64,000 nt of DNA from CAYGOC01 sp964351495 (GCA_964351495.1 CAYGOC010000006.1:1-64000); one strand, 5' to 3'. Positions 17,654 through 27,133 are shown, counted from the stretch's first letter. Numbers and translations: made by a program. The notes: generated by a model not told the origin, from the sequence alone.

Positions 17654-20600
17654 ATGCAAATTCCAGAAGCAATTACCCAGTTTTTCCCGGAAGGAAAAAA
17701 GCTTCTGGAAGAGAATAAAATAGGGGAGTTTCATTTTTCTAGAGGGAACTACCAGGTAGAGGTTAAAGAAGGGATCTCTTTTTGGCCTTTTTGTCAGTTT
17801 GATGATAAAGGCTCTTATTTGGATGCTTTTTGCAGTTGTGAGGGCTCTTTTGAAAAAAAAGGGTGCCCTCACATAGCTGCGGCTTTCTTGCAGATTTATG
17901 CAGGGCATAAAGAGCCTTTACATGTGCGTTTTAAAAGGTCTTTTTGGTTTTTTCTTTTTGAAGAGGCTTCTCGTAATATTGGGTATGATGTCCACAATGT
18001 CCAAGAAGAAAAAGGGAGATTTGCTTCTTTTTCTGAAAATAAAGAGACCCTTTTTTCTATAACTGCCGGTCCTAAAAAACTAAAAAAATTAAGAGAAATT
18101 TTTGTAGAAAGAAAAATAGAGACAGAAGAGACCTCTTTAAAATTTGTGAATTTAGCAGAAGAGGAGCTGCTGCTTTATAGAAAAGGTAGAGCTTCTTCTT
18201 TTCTCCGTTTTGAACTCTCTTTTTGGTCTGATTTAGCCAAGTGGTTTTTTTTAGAACAAGATAAAGGGCAAAAGTATACCATCCTTTTTGAATCAACTGA
18301 GAAGTTGCCTCAAAAAGTATCTATCTCTTTCGAAGAGGTTTCTTGCACCTTTTTTTTAGAAAATCTTATTACTCCTCCTTTAATAGAATCTTTATCTACC
18401 GTGGAGTCTTCGTTAAAGGTAATAGAGAGGCAAAAGGAGTTTCCTCCTATTTTTTTTGATAGAAAAGAACTTTGTTTTGTTGTGCAAAAAGAAGAAGAAG
18501 AAGAAAAAGCGGAGACAGGAATAGAGGTAGGAGACTGGGGATACCTTCCTAAAAAAGGCTTTTATAGAAGGGTGGTGCATCCTTTGCTAAAAGGGAAAAA
18601 AATAGAAACAGAAAAAATTGGAGAGTATCTATCTTTATATCCTACTTTGTTTCAGAAGCATTTGGATGTTTTGGTAGATGCTTCCTTAAAACCTCTTTCG
18701 TATAACCTCTTTTTTGATGAGGAAGATACCTTTCATATAGAAGCGTATCTCAAAGAAAAAAATGACCTAAAAGCAGAAGGAATTCTTTTTTTCTCCCCCT
18801 GGATTTTTTTGCCGGAAAAGGGGTTTTTCTTGTTAGATACTCCCCGTTTTGGGGCTTTACAGACTACGTTAAAAAAAGAGGAACTCTCTGAGTTTATCAC
18901 AAAAAATAGGATTTTTTTAGAGTCTTATCCGGGGTTTCAAACGCATGTCCATCCTTTAGAGACGTTTATTCGTTATAAAGTAGAAAAAGATAAAAGCTTA
19001 CATTTTTACCACTCCTTGGGAAATATGGAAGAAAGGGTTAGAGACTTTGGAAAGTGGGTTTATCTACCAGGGAAGGGGTTTTTTCAAAAGGAGGGAAAAG
19101 AGTTTTCCTTTCTCCTTTTAGAAAGGACAATTCCCAAAGAAGAAGTGGCCTCTTTTTTAGAAAAAAGAAAGGAGCAGCTTCTTTGGATTTCCGGTTTTTT
19201 TTCTGATAAATCTTTTGTAAGAAGAATCGGGGTGGCTCTGTTTTTTACTGAAGATAGAAAGATAGAGGTAAAGCCTGAGGTCTCTTATGAAGAGGGGTAC
19301 TCTGCAGAAAAGGTAGTTTGGTTTTCTCATTATACTTACGTAGAAGGGGAGGGGTTTTTTGATGTTTCTCAAAAAGGAAAACTCCCCCCTGAATATGCAG
19401 AAAGAAGAATCATTTCGGCAAAAGAAGAGCTTTTTTTTATGCAGTATGAAATCGAAAAGCTTCGTCCTTTCTTAGTGCATGTAGACCCCCACCTGCAAAA
19501 ACCAAAAGAGCTCTATTTTAGAGCGCATTTTTTGCAGATAAAAAAAAGAAAAAACAAGCCTGTTTTATTTGCAGGAATAACGCTTTTTACAGAGGTAGGG
19601 GAGGCCTCTTTAGTAGAAGTTTGGGAAGCTTTACAAAAGAAGAAAAAGATTCTTTTTTCTAAAGCAGGAGCTTTATTTTTAGATCAAATGCGGTTTCAGT
19701 GGCTGAAAAGCTGGGGAAAAAGAAAGGTTCTTGTTAAAGAAAATCTGGTTAAATTTAGTTTAATTGAGTGGATTCGCCTTAGTATTTTAGAAGAGATCTA
19801 TCCCCCGGAAGAGGAAACAGAAGCGGCCAAGAAAACCAAGTTTCTTTTACAAAAGCTTTTTGAAATGGATACCAAAAGGCTTTTAGATATTAGTAGGCTA
19901 GGATCTTCTTTAAGGCCGTACCAGGAGATAGGACTTCAGTGGCTCTGGCACCTTTACTGTCATGGTCTTGCCGGCATTTTATGTGACGATATGGGTCTTG
20001 GGAAAACTCACCAGGCGATGGCTCTTTTAGCTGCTTCTTTTCAGGAAAACAACCTTCATAAGTATTTGATTGTGTGTCCCACTTCTGTAATTTATCATTG
20101 GCAAGATCTTTTAAAAAGATATTTGCCGAGTTTGAAAGTGCTAACCTACCATGGAGCTAGCCGTTCTTTAGAAGGGTTTCCTAAAGAGTATGATGTTTTG
20201 GTCACCTCTTATGGTATTTTGCGCACGGGAAAAGAAAACTTTAAAGGATACCCCTTTGAAATTGCGATATTTGATGAGATTCAGTTTGCAAAAAATATAA
20301 AGTCGCAAACCCATCGCAATCTCATTAATATAGAATCGAATATGAAACTGGGCCTTACAGGGACCCCTATTGAAAATAGGATAAAAGAGTTAAAGGCTCT
20401 TTTTGATATTGTTTTACCCAATTATTTGCCTTCTTCTTCTGCTTTTCGGGATATGTTTGAAATCCCTATAGAAAAGCATAAAGATAGAGAAAAAAGAGAG
20501 CTTTTAACAAAACTCATTAAGCCCTTTATTTTAAGAAGAAAAAAAGAAGAAGTTCTTTTAGATCTTCCTCAAAAAATTGAACAGATTGTTTTTTGCGATC

Positions 20601-21319
20601 TTTCAGAGGAACAAAAAAGATTATATCAAGAGCTTTTAGAAAAAAGAAGAGAGCATATTTTAGCACTCTTACAGGAAAAAACCCACCAAGTGCCTGTTGT
20701 TCCTATCTTTTCTTTGCTCTCTCAAATAAAACAGCTTTGTGACCATCCAAGTGTTTTATTAAAAACAGTAAAAGAGTATGAAACGCATACCTCAGGTAAG
20801 TGGGAGGTTTTTGAAGAGCTTATCGAAGAGGCTTTAGATTCAGATCAGAAGGTGGTTATTTTTTCTCAATATTTGGATATGATTGAGATTTTTAAAAAAT
20901 TTTTCCGAAAAAAAAAGGTCGGGTTTTCCGCTCTTACGGGGAGTACCAAAGATAGAAAAGAGCAAATACAAAAGTTTCATCAAGACCCTTCTTGTCGTGT
21001 TTTTTTAGCTTCTTTACTTGCTGCTGGAGTAGGGATTGATCTTTCCGCTGCCTCCATTGTAATTCACTATGATAGGTGGTGGAATGCAGCAAAAGAGGAC
21101 CAAGCAACTGATAGGGTGCATAGGATTGGGCAAAGAAGGGGTGTTCAGGTTTTTAAACTGGTCACCAAAGACACAATAGAAGAGTCTATCAGTGAGCTAA
21201 TCCATAAAAAAAGAGCCCTTTTAGAGTCAACCGTAGGGAAAGACGATATGGATCAAATCAAGCTTCTTACCAGAGAGGAGTTAATAGCCCTTTTCCAAAA
21301 AGAAAAGGGGCTGGGTTAG
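17654..21319 (+). CDS. SWIM zinc-finger SNF2-family helicase (first paralogue)
   Basis: This large protein has an N-terminal SWIM finger (CSC at about residues 60-62, then C and H in GCPHIAAA), a long divergent middle region, and a C-terminal SNF2 motor. The motor includes ILCDDMGLGKTH (Walker A), FDEIQFAKN (DExH-like), LTGTPIENR and DRVHRIGQR (motif VI). Bacterial SWIM/SNF2 proteins are RapA-like DNA translocases of poorly known role. The frame is open from TTG 17642, but ATG 17654 is simpler. Neither has a clear ribosome binding site. It ends 2 nt before the convergent macrodomain gene. Confidence 0.9.
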   Translation: MQIPEAITQFFPEGKKLLEENKIGEFHFSRGNYQVEVKEGISFWPFCQFDDKGSYLDAFCSCEGSFEKKGCPHIAAAFLQIYAGHKEPLHVRFKRSFWFFLFEEASRNIGYDVHNVQEEKGRFASFSENKETLFSITAGPKKLKKLREIFVERKIETEETSLKFVNLAEEELLLYRKGRASSFLRFELSFWSDLAKWFFLEQDKGQKYTILFESTEKLPQKVSISFEEVSCTFFLENLITPPLIESLSTVESSLKVIERQKEFPPIFFDRKELCFVVQKEEEEEKAETGIEVGDWGYLPKKGFYRRVVHPLLKGKKIETEKIGEYLSLYPTLFQKHLDVLVDASLKPLSYNLFFDEEDTFHIEAYLKEKNDLKAEGILFFSPWIFLPEKGFFLLDTPRFGALQTTLKKEELSEFITKNRIFLESYPGFQTHVHPLETFIRYKVEKDKSLHFYHSLGNMEERVRDFGKWVYLPGKGFFQKEGKEFSFLLLERTIPKEEVASFLEKRKEQLLWISGFFSDKSFVRRIGVALFFTEDRKIEVKPEVSYEEGYSAEKVVWFSHYTYVEGEGFFDVSQKGKLPPEYAERRIISAKEELFFMQYEIEKLRPFLVHVDPHLQKPKELYFRAHFLQIKKRKNKPVLFAGITLFTEVGEASLVEVWEALQKKKKILFSKAGALFLDQMRFQWLKSWGKRKVLVKENLVKFSLIEWIRLSILEEIYPPEEETEAAKKTKFLLQKLFEMDTKRLLDISRLGSSLRPYQEIGLQWLWHLYCHGLAGILCDDMGLGKTHQAMALLAASFQENNLHKYLIVCPTSVIYHWQDLLKRYLPSLKVLTYHGASRSLEGFPKEYDVLVTSYGILRTGKENFKGYPFEIAIFDEIQFAKNIKSQTHRNLINIESNMKLGLTGTPIENRIKELKALFDIVLPNYLPSSSAFRDMFEIPIEKHKDREKRELLTKLIKPFILRRKKEEVLLDLPQKIEQIVFCDLSEEQKRLYQELLEKRREHILALLQEKTHQVPVVPIFSLLSQIKQLCDHPSVLLKTVKEYETHTSGKWEVFEELIEEALDSDQKVVIFSQYLDMIEIFKKFFRKKKVGFSALTGSTKDRKEQIQKFHQDPSCRVFLASLLAAGVGIDLSAASIVIHYDRWWNAAKEDQATDRVHRIGQRRGVQVFKLVTKDTIEESISELIHKKRALLESTVGKDDMDQIKLLTREELIALFQKEKGLG

Positions 21320-21321
21320 TC

Positions 21322-22356
21322 TTATTCCTCAGATTGGGAATTGTTTGCAAACGTATCTACTGCAAACGAAACCAGGTCTTTTTTCTCCAATACATGGATG
21401 CTAATTTCTCGTATTTTAGTAGAAGAATTATCTTGTAAAAAGTGAAAAATAGCAGAGGTAAAAATAGGGCTCGCTTTATCTAGCGGGAAGCCAAAAATTC
21501 CCGTGCTTATGCAGGGAAATATCACTCTAGTTACGTCTTCTATTTTGTTTGCTACTTCTAAGGCGTTGTAGTAGCAGTTATAGAGTTTTTGTTCCTCTTC
21601 AGATGTTACCACGCTTCTAGATTCAATATTAGGACCTGAAACGACAATTACCTTTTCTACATTATGAAAGTCTTTTAAATCCCCACTAGGGATGGAGATG
21701 GCCCACCCTTCCGGATAACCTCCTTGTAAAAGGGTTTTCTCTATATCAGGGTTAGATTGCAGATAAGGAAGAATAGCTCTATGAGCTTCTTTGTACTTTT
21801 CCCCTCCATGTTGTTGGATAAGGCCATCAATGCCTCCTCCTCCTTGTAGATGTCTATTAGCGGCATTTATAAGCACTTGTTTTTCCCCCCTTTCAAGAGG
21901 AGCTTTGCAAGCGTGAAACATATCTTGCGCTTTTATAGAAACGGAAGTAGCCGTTTCTATGCTTCCATATTGAAATAGCAAAGAAGAGGGGGATCTTTTT
22001 TCTTCGTAAGTAAGTCCCTGTATTGGTGCATATTGATGACTCTCTGTTTTTAAACAAGAATCAGAAAGAGGAGAGGTATTTATTTTGTTATCTGGGTTAG
22101 ATGGTTTTTCCGGTTTTTTTTGAGTAAGGTTCGTTTTCTTCTCTAATGTAGAAGTGCTTTTACGATTGTAAGCCTGAAAAAGATAAAAAAAGAGAGCCCC
22201 GATTCCTAAAAGGATTATAGGAATAGCAATTGCTTTTATTTGGGCATGGGTAAAACGAGAGGATGCGCTACCTTTAATAGAAGGTTTTGGCATGGGAGGG
22301 ATTTTCCCCAAAAAGCTTTCAGGTGGAACTCTTCCCATATTATTGGTTAGACGCAT
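21322..22356 (-). CDS. Membrane-anchored macrodomain protein (MacroD-type ADP-ribose hydrolase)
   Basis: The 344-aa protein has a basic N-terminus, one membrane segment (about residues 41-60), a Pro/Lys/Ser linker (65-105) and a macrodomain (about 155-325). The domain carries INAANRHLQGGGGIDG (163-178), with the catalytic-type Asn and Asp, and PCISTGIFGFP (281-291). These match MacroD/YmdB hydrolases that remove mono-ADP-ribose or deacetylate O-acetyl-ADP-ribose. With the N-terminus inside, the macrodomain would face away from the cytosol. Its ribosome binding site is inside a perfect hairpin. I know of no counterpart in Chlamydiaceae. Confidence 0.87.
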   Translation of the reverse strand: MRLTNNMGRVPPESFLGKIPPMPKPSIKGSASSRFTHAQIKAIAIPIILLGIGALFFYLFQAYNRKSTSTLEKKTNLTQKKPEKPSNPDNKINTSPLSDSCLKTESHQYAPIQGLTYEEKRSPSSLLFQYGSIETATSVSIKAQDMFHACKAPLERGEKQVLINAANRHLQGGGGIDGLIQQHGGEKYKEAHRAILPYLQSNPDIEKTLLQGGYPEGWAISIPSGDLKDFHNVEKVIVVSGPNIESRSVVTSEEEQKLYNCYYNALEVANKIEDVTRVIFPCISTGIFGFPLDKASPIFTSAIFHFLQDNSSTKIREISIHVLEKKDLVSFAVDTFANNSQSEE

Positions 22357-22361
22357 ATATG

Positions 22362-22381
22362 CTCCTTTTTAAATAAAGGAG
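22362..22381 (-). promoter_or_regulatory. Hairpin masking the macrodomain gene's ribosome binding site
   Basis: CTCCTTT (22362-22368) and AAAGGAG (22375-22381) form a perfect 7-bp stem with a 6-nt loop. On the minus-strand mRNA the 3' arm is AAAGGAG, 5 nt before the ATG at 22356, so the Shine-Dalgarno sequence is fully paired. TATAAT at 22384-22389 (minus strand) is a possible -10 box immediately upstream, but would make the leader start inside or near the stem. Confidence 0.55.
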
Positions 22382-22530
22382 TTATTATAAACTAATTCAT
22401 TAATTTTTTTGCACGTTTTTAATTATATTAAAGAATTTTTTTATAAACAAAAATATTTAGTATAAAAATACGATTGTCTATATATTTAATCCCCTTTCCC
22501 GTAGAATATTCTTTATTTGTAGAAGACCAT

Positions 22531-23850
22531 ATGACATTACCTAAAATTGTTATCGTAGGAAGGCCCAATGTGGGCAAATCCTCTCTTTTTAACCGTATCT
22601 TGCAAAGAAAAGCTGCCATTGTAGCTGATAAAGAAGGGGTTACAAGAGACCGCCTTTGTCAGAAGGGAACCTTTCGAGATAAACCCTTTTTTTTAATCGA
22701 TACAGGGGGGTTAGAGTCTTCTGAAATCCCTTTTGCTAAAGAGCTGAAAAAACAGGCGGACATCGCTTTAAAAGAAGCCGACATTATTTTTTTGGTGGTG
22801 GACGGAACCTCTGGAATCACCCTTTTTGATGAAAGGATTACCGATAAGATCCGGAAAATGAAAAAGCCGATCTACTTGATTGTAAATAAAGCAGATACTA
22901 CCGAAAAAGAAAAAAATATGGGCTTTTTATTTCACTCTTTGGGAATAGAAAAAACTTTTTTTGTATCCTGCCTTCATAACCGAAATGTAGAACTTTTGAT
23001 GGAAGAAGTAACGCAAGATTTTGTGGAAGAGGAAGTAGATGATAGTAGAGTAAAGGTTGCCATAGTGGGAAGACCTAACGTAGGAAAATCAACGCTTCTA
23101 AATGCCCTTTTACAACAAGATAGGGTAATTGTAAGTCATGAAATGGGGACAACGAGAGATGCTGTAGATGAGGTTTTTGAAAGAGAAGGAAAACAGTACC
23201 TTTTTATCGACACGGCGGGAATTCGAAAACGAAATAAAGAAAAAGAGGTAGAAGAGCTTTTTTCTTATATACAAGCAGAAAAAGCGATAGAAAGAGCCGA
23301 CATTTGTCTTCTTTTGTTAGATAGCAAAGAGGGAATGACAGTGGAAGAAAAAAGGCTTTTTCAAAGAATTGAAGATAAGGGAAAAGGGTGTATTTTACTG
23401 TTTAACAAGTGGGATTTGATAAAAGGGTTTCAGATGGAGCATTCTTTGCAAGGAATACAAAGGGAAGCTCCTTTTGCAAAGTTTCTGCCCTCATTATTTA
23501 TCTCCGCAAAAAACAAAAGAAATATAGAGGAGATTTTTCCTTTAATAGACACCGTGCATGCCAATTTGACTAAAGAGATTTCTACTCCTTCTTTAAATCA
23601 GTTTTTAGAAAAACAGCTTCAAAATGTCTCGCCTCCGATGATTCAAGGAAAGCGGTTTAAGATTTTCTATGCCTCTCAAGCAGGGAAAAAACCGCCTCAG
23701 TTTATCATCTTTGCCAATAAAGCTTCTCTTTTGGCAGGTTCTTATAAAAGGTATTTAATTCATCAAATTAGAAAAGAATATGACTTTATGGGATGTCCTA
23801 TTCGATTTTATGTAAAAGGGAAAAAACAAAGACCCGAAGCTATAAAATAG
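22531..23850 (+). CDS. der: GTPase Der
   Basis: This protein has two consecutive Era-like GTPase domains (G1 motifs GRPNVGKSS near residue 9 and GRPNVGKST near residue 183; NKAD and NKWD as G4), followed by a C-terminal KH-like domain ending near YDFMGCPIRFYVKGKKQ. Der assists 50S ribosomal subunit assembly. The frame is open from 22474, but the ATG at 22531 (MTLPKIVIVG) matches the family start and gives 439 aa. A perfect 8-bp hairpin overlaps its stop codon. Confidence 0.95.
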   Translation: MTLPKIVIVGRPNVGKSSLFNRILQRKAAIVADKEGVTRDRLCQKGTFRDKPFFLIDTGGLESSEIPFAKELKKQADIALKEADIIFLVVDGTSGITLFDERITDKIRKMKKPIYLIVNKADTTEKEKNMGFLFHSLGIEKTFFVSCLHNRNVELLMEEVTQDFVEEEVDDSRVKVAIVGRPNVGKSTLLNALLQQDRVIVSHEMGTTRDAVDEVFEREGKQYLFIDTAGIRKRNKEKEVEELFSYIQAEKAIERADICLLLLDSKEGMTVEEKRLFQRIEDKGKGCILLFNKWDLIKGFQMEHSLQGIQREAPFAKFLPSLFISAKNKRNIEEIFPLIDTVHANLTKEISTPSLNQFLEKQLQNVSPPMIQGKRFKIFYASQAGKKPPQFIIFANKASLLAGSYKRYLIHQIRKEYDFMGCPIRFYVKGKKQRPEAIK

Positions 23851-23866
23851 CCTTTTGAGCTATTTT
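23844..23866 (+). other. Intercistronic hairpin between der and sulP gene
   Basis: AAAATAGC (23844-23851) and GCTATTTT (23859-23866) pair perfectly around CTTTTGA. The stem includes the der stop codon and ends 8 nt before the SulP ATG. It could be a weak terminator or a processing or stability element, and it may limit translation of the transporter. Confidence 0.4.
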
Positions 23867-23873
23867 GTAGAGT

Positions 23874-25601
23874 ATGAGTAAGTTTTCCCAAAATAGACCG
23901 CGGTTTTTCCCTTTTTTATCAGAAAAGTATCACCTTAGCTTTTTCCCAAAAGATCTCATGAGTGGTTTCTCTGTAGCTCTTTTAGCAATTCCGCAAGCGA
24001 TAGCCTACTCTTTTTTGGCAGGGATTCCTCTTTCTATGGGGATTTTTTCTACTATTTTTGCAACCATTATTGCCTCTGTTTTTTGTGGAAACCCTTTTTT
24101 AATTTCAGGTCCTTCTACCAGTATGGCCATACTTATGCAGGGGGCTATTTTACAGATTACAGAGCTGTATGTTCCTTCTCTTTCTGTAGAAGAAAAGAGC
24201 TCCTTTATCTTTTTAGTGCTTGCCCAGATGGGGGTTTTAATAGGGTTTTTACAGCTTCTTCTCTCTTTTTGTAATATTTCCAAAGTGTTGCAGTTTGTCA
24301 GCAAGCCTGTGATTTTTGGCTATTTTTTAGGGGTAGCTATTGCCATTATCGTAGATCAGAGTTTTGCTATATTTGGGATTTATATTCCTGAGAAAGATTT
24401 TACGATTTTACAGAAGATTTTTTATTTTTTTACCCACATTATGGAAGTGCAGGCAGCTCCCTTTTTTATGGGAGTTTTAAGCCTTACTATTTTACTCAGT
24501 TTAAAGAAGACCCGGCTCCCTTCTGCTTTGGTAATGCTATTTGTAGCAGTTATGTTTAAAAAGCTTCTTTTTTCTTTTACAAAAGCAGAACTATTAACTT
24601 TCCAGCAAAATCTGATTTTTAGATTTCCCACATTTTCTTTTCCGAAAGTAGAGCTTTTTTGGCTAGATAAGCTTATCTTTCCTGCTAGTGCTATTGCTTT
24701 GATGAGTATTTTAGAAGTATCTGCCGTTTCTAAAACAGTAGAGGGGAAAAAAGAGACGGTAGGGGTAAATCAGGAAGTATTTGGAGTAGGCCTTGCTAAT
24801 AGCTTTCTCTCTTTTTTCGCGGGAGCGCTTCCTTCTTCTGCCAGCATTTCTAGAACTACCGTAAACTTTATGAGCGGTGCCAAAAGTAGGCTATCTGGAG
24901 TCTTTAGTGGACTTTTTGTTGCGGGAGTTTTTTATTTAGGGACAGCTTGGCTTTCTTTAATACCGATGGCTTCTATAGCGGCTCTTTTGATTTTTTCTTC
25001 TTTTTATTTTCTAGATAAAAGGCAGGTAAATCTTTGTTTAAAAGCTACGAAAGAAGATGCATTTGTATTTTTGATAACGGTCTTTTCCTGTTTTGTATTT
25101 TCTTTAGACACTGCTTTTTTCATAGGAATTGGTGTGTCTATTGTTTCTTATTTAAGAAAGGCTTCGGAGCCCAGTTATGTAGAGTATGTTTTTAACAGAT
25201 CAGGCCATCTGAATACTCTTCAGGTAGGAGAAGATTTACACAGAAAGGTGCGTATCATTGGAATAGGAGGGGAGCTTTTTTTCGCTGTTGTAGACTCTTT
25301 AGAAGAGACTCTTCGACGTATGGGAAAAGATCCTCATACCAAAGTAATTATTTTGCGTATGAATGGAGTGAGAAACATGGATGCTTCTATGTGTCTTGCT
25401 TTTTTAAGAATTAACGATTACCTCTTAAGTCAAAATAAGAAACTGATGGTAAGTGGGATCTCTCCTTCTGTTTGGAAGGTTTTTTCTTCTTCCTCTTTAT
25501 TAGAAAAAATGGGAGTGGAAAATTTCTTTTTGGCAGATGAAGGAAGGCCTCAGCTTTCTACTTGGAAAGCGTGTTTGAGAGCTCAGGAGATGGTGGGGTA
25601 A
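23874..25601 (+). CDS. SulP-family anion transporter with STAS domain
   Basis: The 575-aa protein has about 10-12 membrane segments (residues about 25-425), including the SulP signature region GFSVALLAIPQAIAYSFLAGIP and SGPSTSMAIL. A C-terminal cytoplasmic STAS domain (about 445-560, VIILRMNGVRNMDASMCLAF) follows. SulP proteins exchange or import sulfate, bicarbonate or other anions, and the substrate cannot be read from sequence. It lies 23 nt downstream of der, separated by a hairpin. Its 3' end overlaps the convergent YidD-like gene by 44 nt. Confidence 0.9.
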   Translation: MSKFSQNRPRFFPFLSEKYHLSFFPKDLMSGFSVALLAIPQAIAYSFLAGIPLSMGIFSTIFATIIASVFCGNPFLISGPSTSMAILMQGAILQITELYVPSLSVEEKSSFIFLVLAQMGVLIGFLQLLLSFCNISKVLQFVSKPVIFGYFLGVAIAIIVDQSFAIFGIYIPEKDFTILQKIFYFFTHIMEVQAAPFFMGVLSLTILLSLKKTRLPSALVMLFVAVMFKKLLFSFTKAELLTFQQNLIFRFPTFSFPKVELFWLDKLIFPASAIALMSILEVSAVSKTVEGKKETVGVNQEVFGVGLANSFLSFFAGALPSSASISRTTVNFMSGAKSRLSGVFSGLFVAGVFYLGTAWLSLIPMASIAALLIFSSFYFLDKRQVNLCLKATKEDAFVFLITVFSCFVFSLDTAFFIGIGVSIVSYLRKASEPSYVEYVFNRSGHLNTLQVGEDLHRKVRIIGIGGELFFAVVDSLEETLRRMGKDPHTKVIILRMNGVRNMDASMCLAFLRINDYLLSQNKKLMVSGISPSVWKVFSSSSLLEKMGVENFFLADEGRPQLSTWKACLRAQEMVG

Positions 25602-26004
25602 ACCGTTCTATTTTCGCAAGCCTTTTATGGAAGAAAGCGGGATCATATTTATACCCTCCTTGCTCTTCTGCAAGCGTTGGGTAGATCCACTTTTCGTTGT
25701 TTTCTCGTAAAAGGCGATCACATCCCATAACAAAGCCTTTTAAAAATCCATATCGTTGGATAGCCAGTTCCATATATTTAGAGCTAGTAGGACGAAAATT
25801 ACTTCTAGCACCTGTCGTAGGAGAGAGATAGTTTTGGTAAAAGTGGATTATGCCACCTGCTGTTTTGGCTGCCAAAGAGCTCTTTTTTTCTTTTTTGGGA
25901 GAGACTACTCTTAGGTTCGCATCTTTTCCCCAAGGGGTATGAAACCCTTTTTCTGCAAAGCTGCAGGTGAAAAATAAGAAGAAGAAAACAACTTTAAAAA
26001 CCAT
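25558..26004 (-). CDS. YidD-like protein with signal peptide
   Basis: The 148-aa protein begins with a hydrophobic signal-like segment (VFKVVFFFLFFTCSFA). Around residues 50-100 it resembles YidD: FYQNYLSP, RPTSSKYMELAIQRYGF, KGFVMGCDRLLREN. In typical YidD the middle motif is C-R-x-x-P-S-C-S-x-Y. Here both cysteines are replaced, and the usual RxxRCHP ending is changed. It overlaps the upstream lipoprotein gene by 11 nt and the convergent SulP gene by 44 nt. It is probably a diverged, exported relative rather than the YidC insertion factor itself. Confidence 0.7.
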   Translation of the reverse strand: MVFKVVFFFLFFTCSFAEKGFHTPWGKDANLRVVSPKKEKKSSLAAKTAGGIIHFYQNYLSPTTGARSNFRPTSSKYMELAIQRYGFLKGFVMGCDRLLRENNEKWIYPTLAEEQGGYKYDPAFFHKRLAKIERFTPPSPELSNTLSK

Positions 26005-26935
26005 ATTCTAGCATCAAAACAGGAAATAGCTTCCTTTCGTTCATAATAGGAGTTGCTTGTTTTTCGTAAAGTCTTTCGTTGTAGAATTTTGCTTCTTCTC
26101 CTGCTCCATAAATTCCTCCGAAGTACCATCCCATCTCAAAGCTTGTAGTGATGATAGCTGCCGCTAAAGGACCTTTGGTAAAAAAATAGTAGGAGGCATA
26201 GATAAAAAGACCATTTAAAATAAAGGCTGTAGTAGCAGTTTTTTTCATACCCAAATAATAGTAGCCGGCACCCGGCAAAAGGGCGTTTAGTCCTTGCGCT
26301 TTAGAAACGGATTTTTTGTGAGCTTGGTAGCTTTGTAAAAGGGGAGGAAGGTATCTATCATAAGGAGCCTCTTTGGAAAGTTCTTCTAATTTAGGGATAT
26401 TTCCATGAAGTAAAGAAGAAGAGATTTTGAGCTTTTCTCCTTTTTCAGGATCTTTTTTTTGGATAAGATTGAAAATACACTCTGCCTTTTCTGTTTCATT
26501 CAGCTCTATGTACGATTCATACAGGAAAATCAAAAGATCCTGGTATGCAGGAAAGCTTGCATCAATATGAGGCAAGTTAGATTTTTCAAAGTGGGCGATG
26601 ACCTCTTCGTGTTTTTTCCCAAGATAGTAACAAAAGCAGATTAGGTAGTTAATTTGAAGGGCTCTCTCTTCGTTTTCTACTAAAACAAGCGCCCTTTTAA
26701 AAGTAGAAACAGCTCTATAAAGATCGAGCTGTTTGGCAAAATTGAGTCCAATTCGATACTCCTTCCCCCAGTCACTATGCTTCTCCTCATAAGAGAGAGG
26801 GTCAAAGGGAGAGGAAAGAGAAAGTAGGTAGGATTCTTCAATTTGGGGATTTACCCTTGGTTCTATATTGTCAGAGACCCTATAGCAAGAGCTAAAGCAC
26901 ACAAGAGATAGGGCTAAAAATGCTTTTAGGTTCAT
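25994..26935 (-). CDS. TPR-like putative lipoprotein
   Basis: The 313-aa protein opens with a lipoprotein-like signal (ALSLVCFSSC, candidate lipidated Cys17). Helical TPR-like repeats follow (about residues 55-200), with phrases such as QLDLYRAVSTFKRALVLVENEERALQINYLICFCYYL. Near the C-terminus a hydrophobic pair of segments (about 215-265, GAGYYYLGMKKTATTAFILNGLFIYASYYFF) suggests membrane insertion. It is followed without a gap by the YidD-like gene, so the two are probably co-transcribed and may work together in the envelope. I cannot name a specific function. Confidence 0.72.
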   Translation of the reverse strand: MNLKAFLALSLVCFSSCYRVSDNIEPRVNPQIEESYLLSLSSPFDPLSYEEKHSDWGKEYRIGLNFAKQLDLYRAVSTFKRALVLVENEERALQINYLICFCYYLGKKHEEVIAHFEKSNLPHIDASFPAYQDLLIFLYESYIELNETEKAECIFNLIQKKDPEKGEKLKISSSLLHGNIPKLEELSKEAPYDRYLPPLLQSYQAHKKSVSKAQGLNALLPGAGYYYLGMKKTATTAFILNGLFIYASYYFFTKGPLAAAIITTSFEMGWYFGGIYGAGEEAKFYNERLYEKQATPIMNERKLFPVLMLEYGF

Positions 26936-27104
26936 AGGTTAGAGTCACCGTCCATGGTTTATGTTAGATAGGGAAGAAGAATTCGTCAAGGGTGAGGTTT
27001 GCTTAGTTTTTGAAGTTTTTATAACGCTTTCTAGATAAGTGGTTTATAGATTTTTCGGTAAAAAATAAAGTTAATTATTAAAAAAAATAACTTTAATAAA
27101 GTCA

Positions 27105-27133
27105 TTGACTTTTTGTGGTTTTTATGATATAAT
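27105..27133 (+). promoter_or_regulatory. Near-consensus promoter of a small unknown gene
   Basis: TTGACT (27105-27110) and TATAAT (27128-27133) are separated by 17 nt, the best promoter match in the window. A perfect inverted repeat, AAAGTTA/TAACTTT (27067-27073 and 27088-27094), lies 10 nt upstream in an A/T-only stretch. It could be an UP element or an activator site. Confidence 0.7.
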
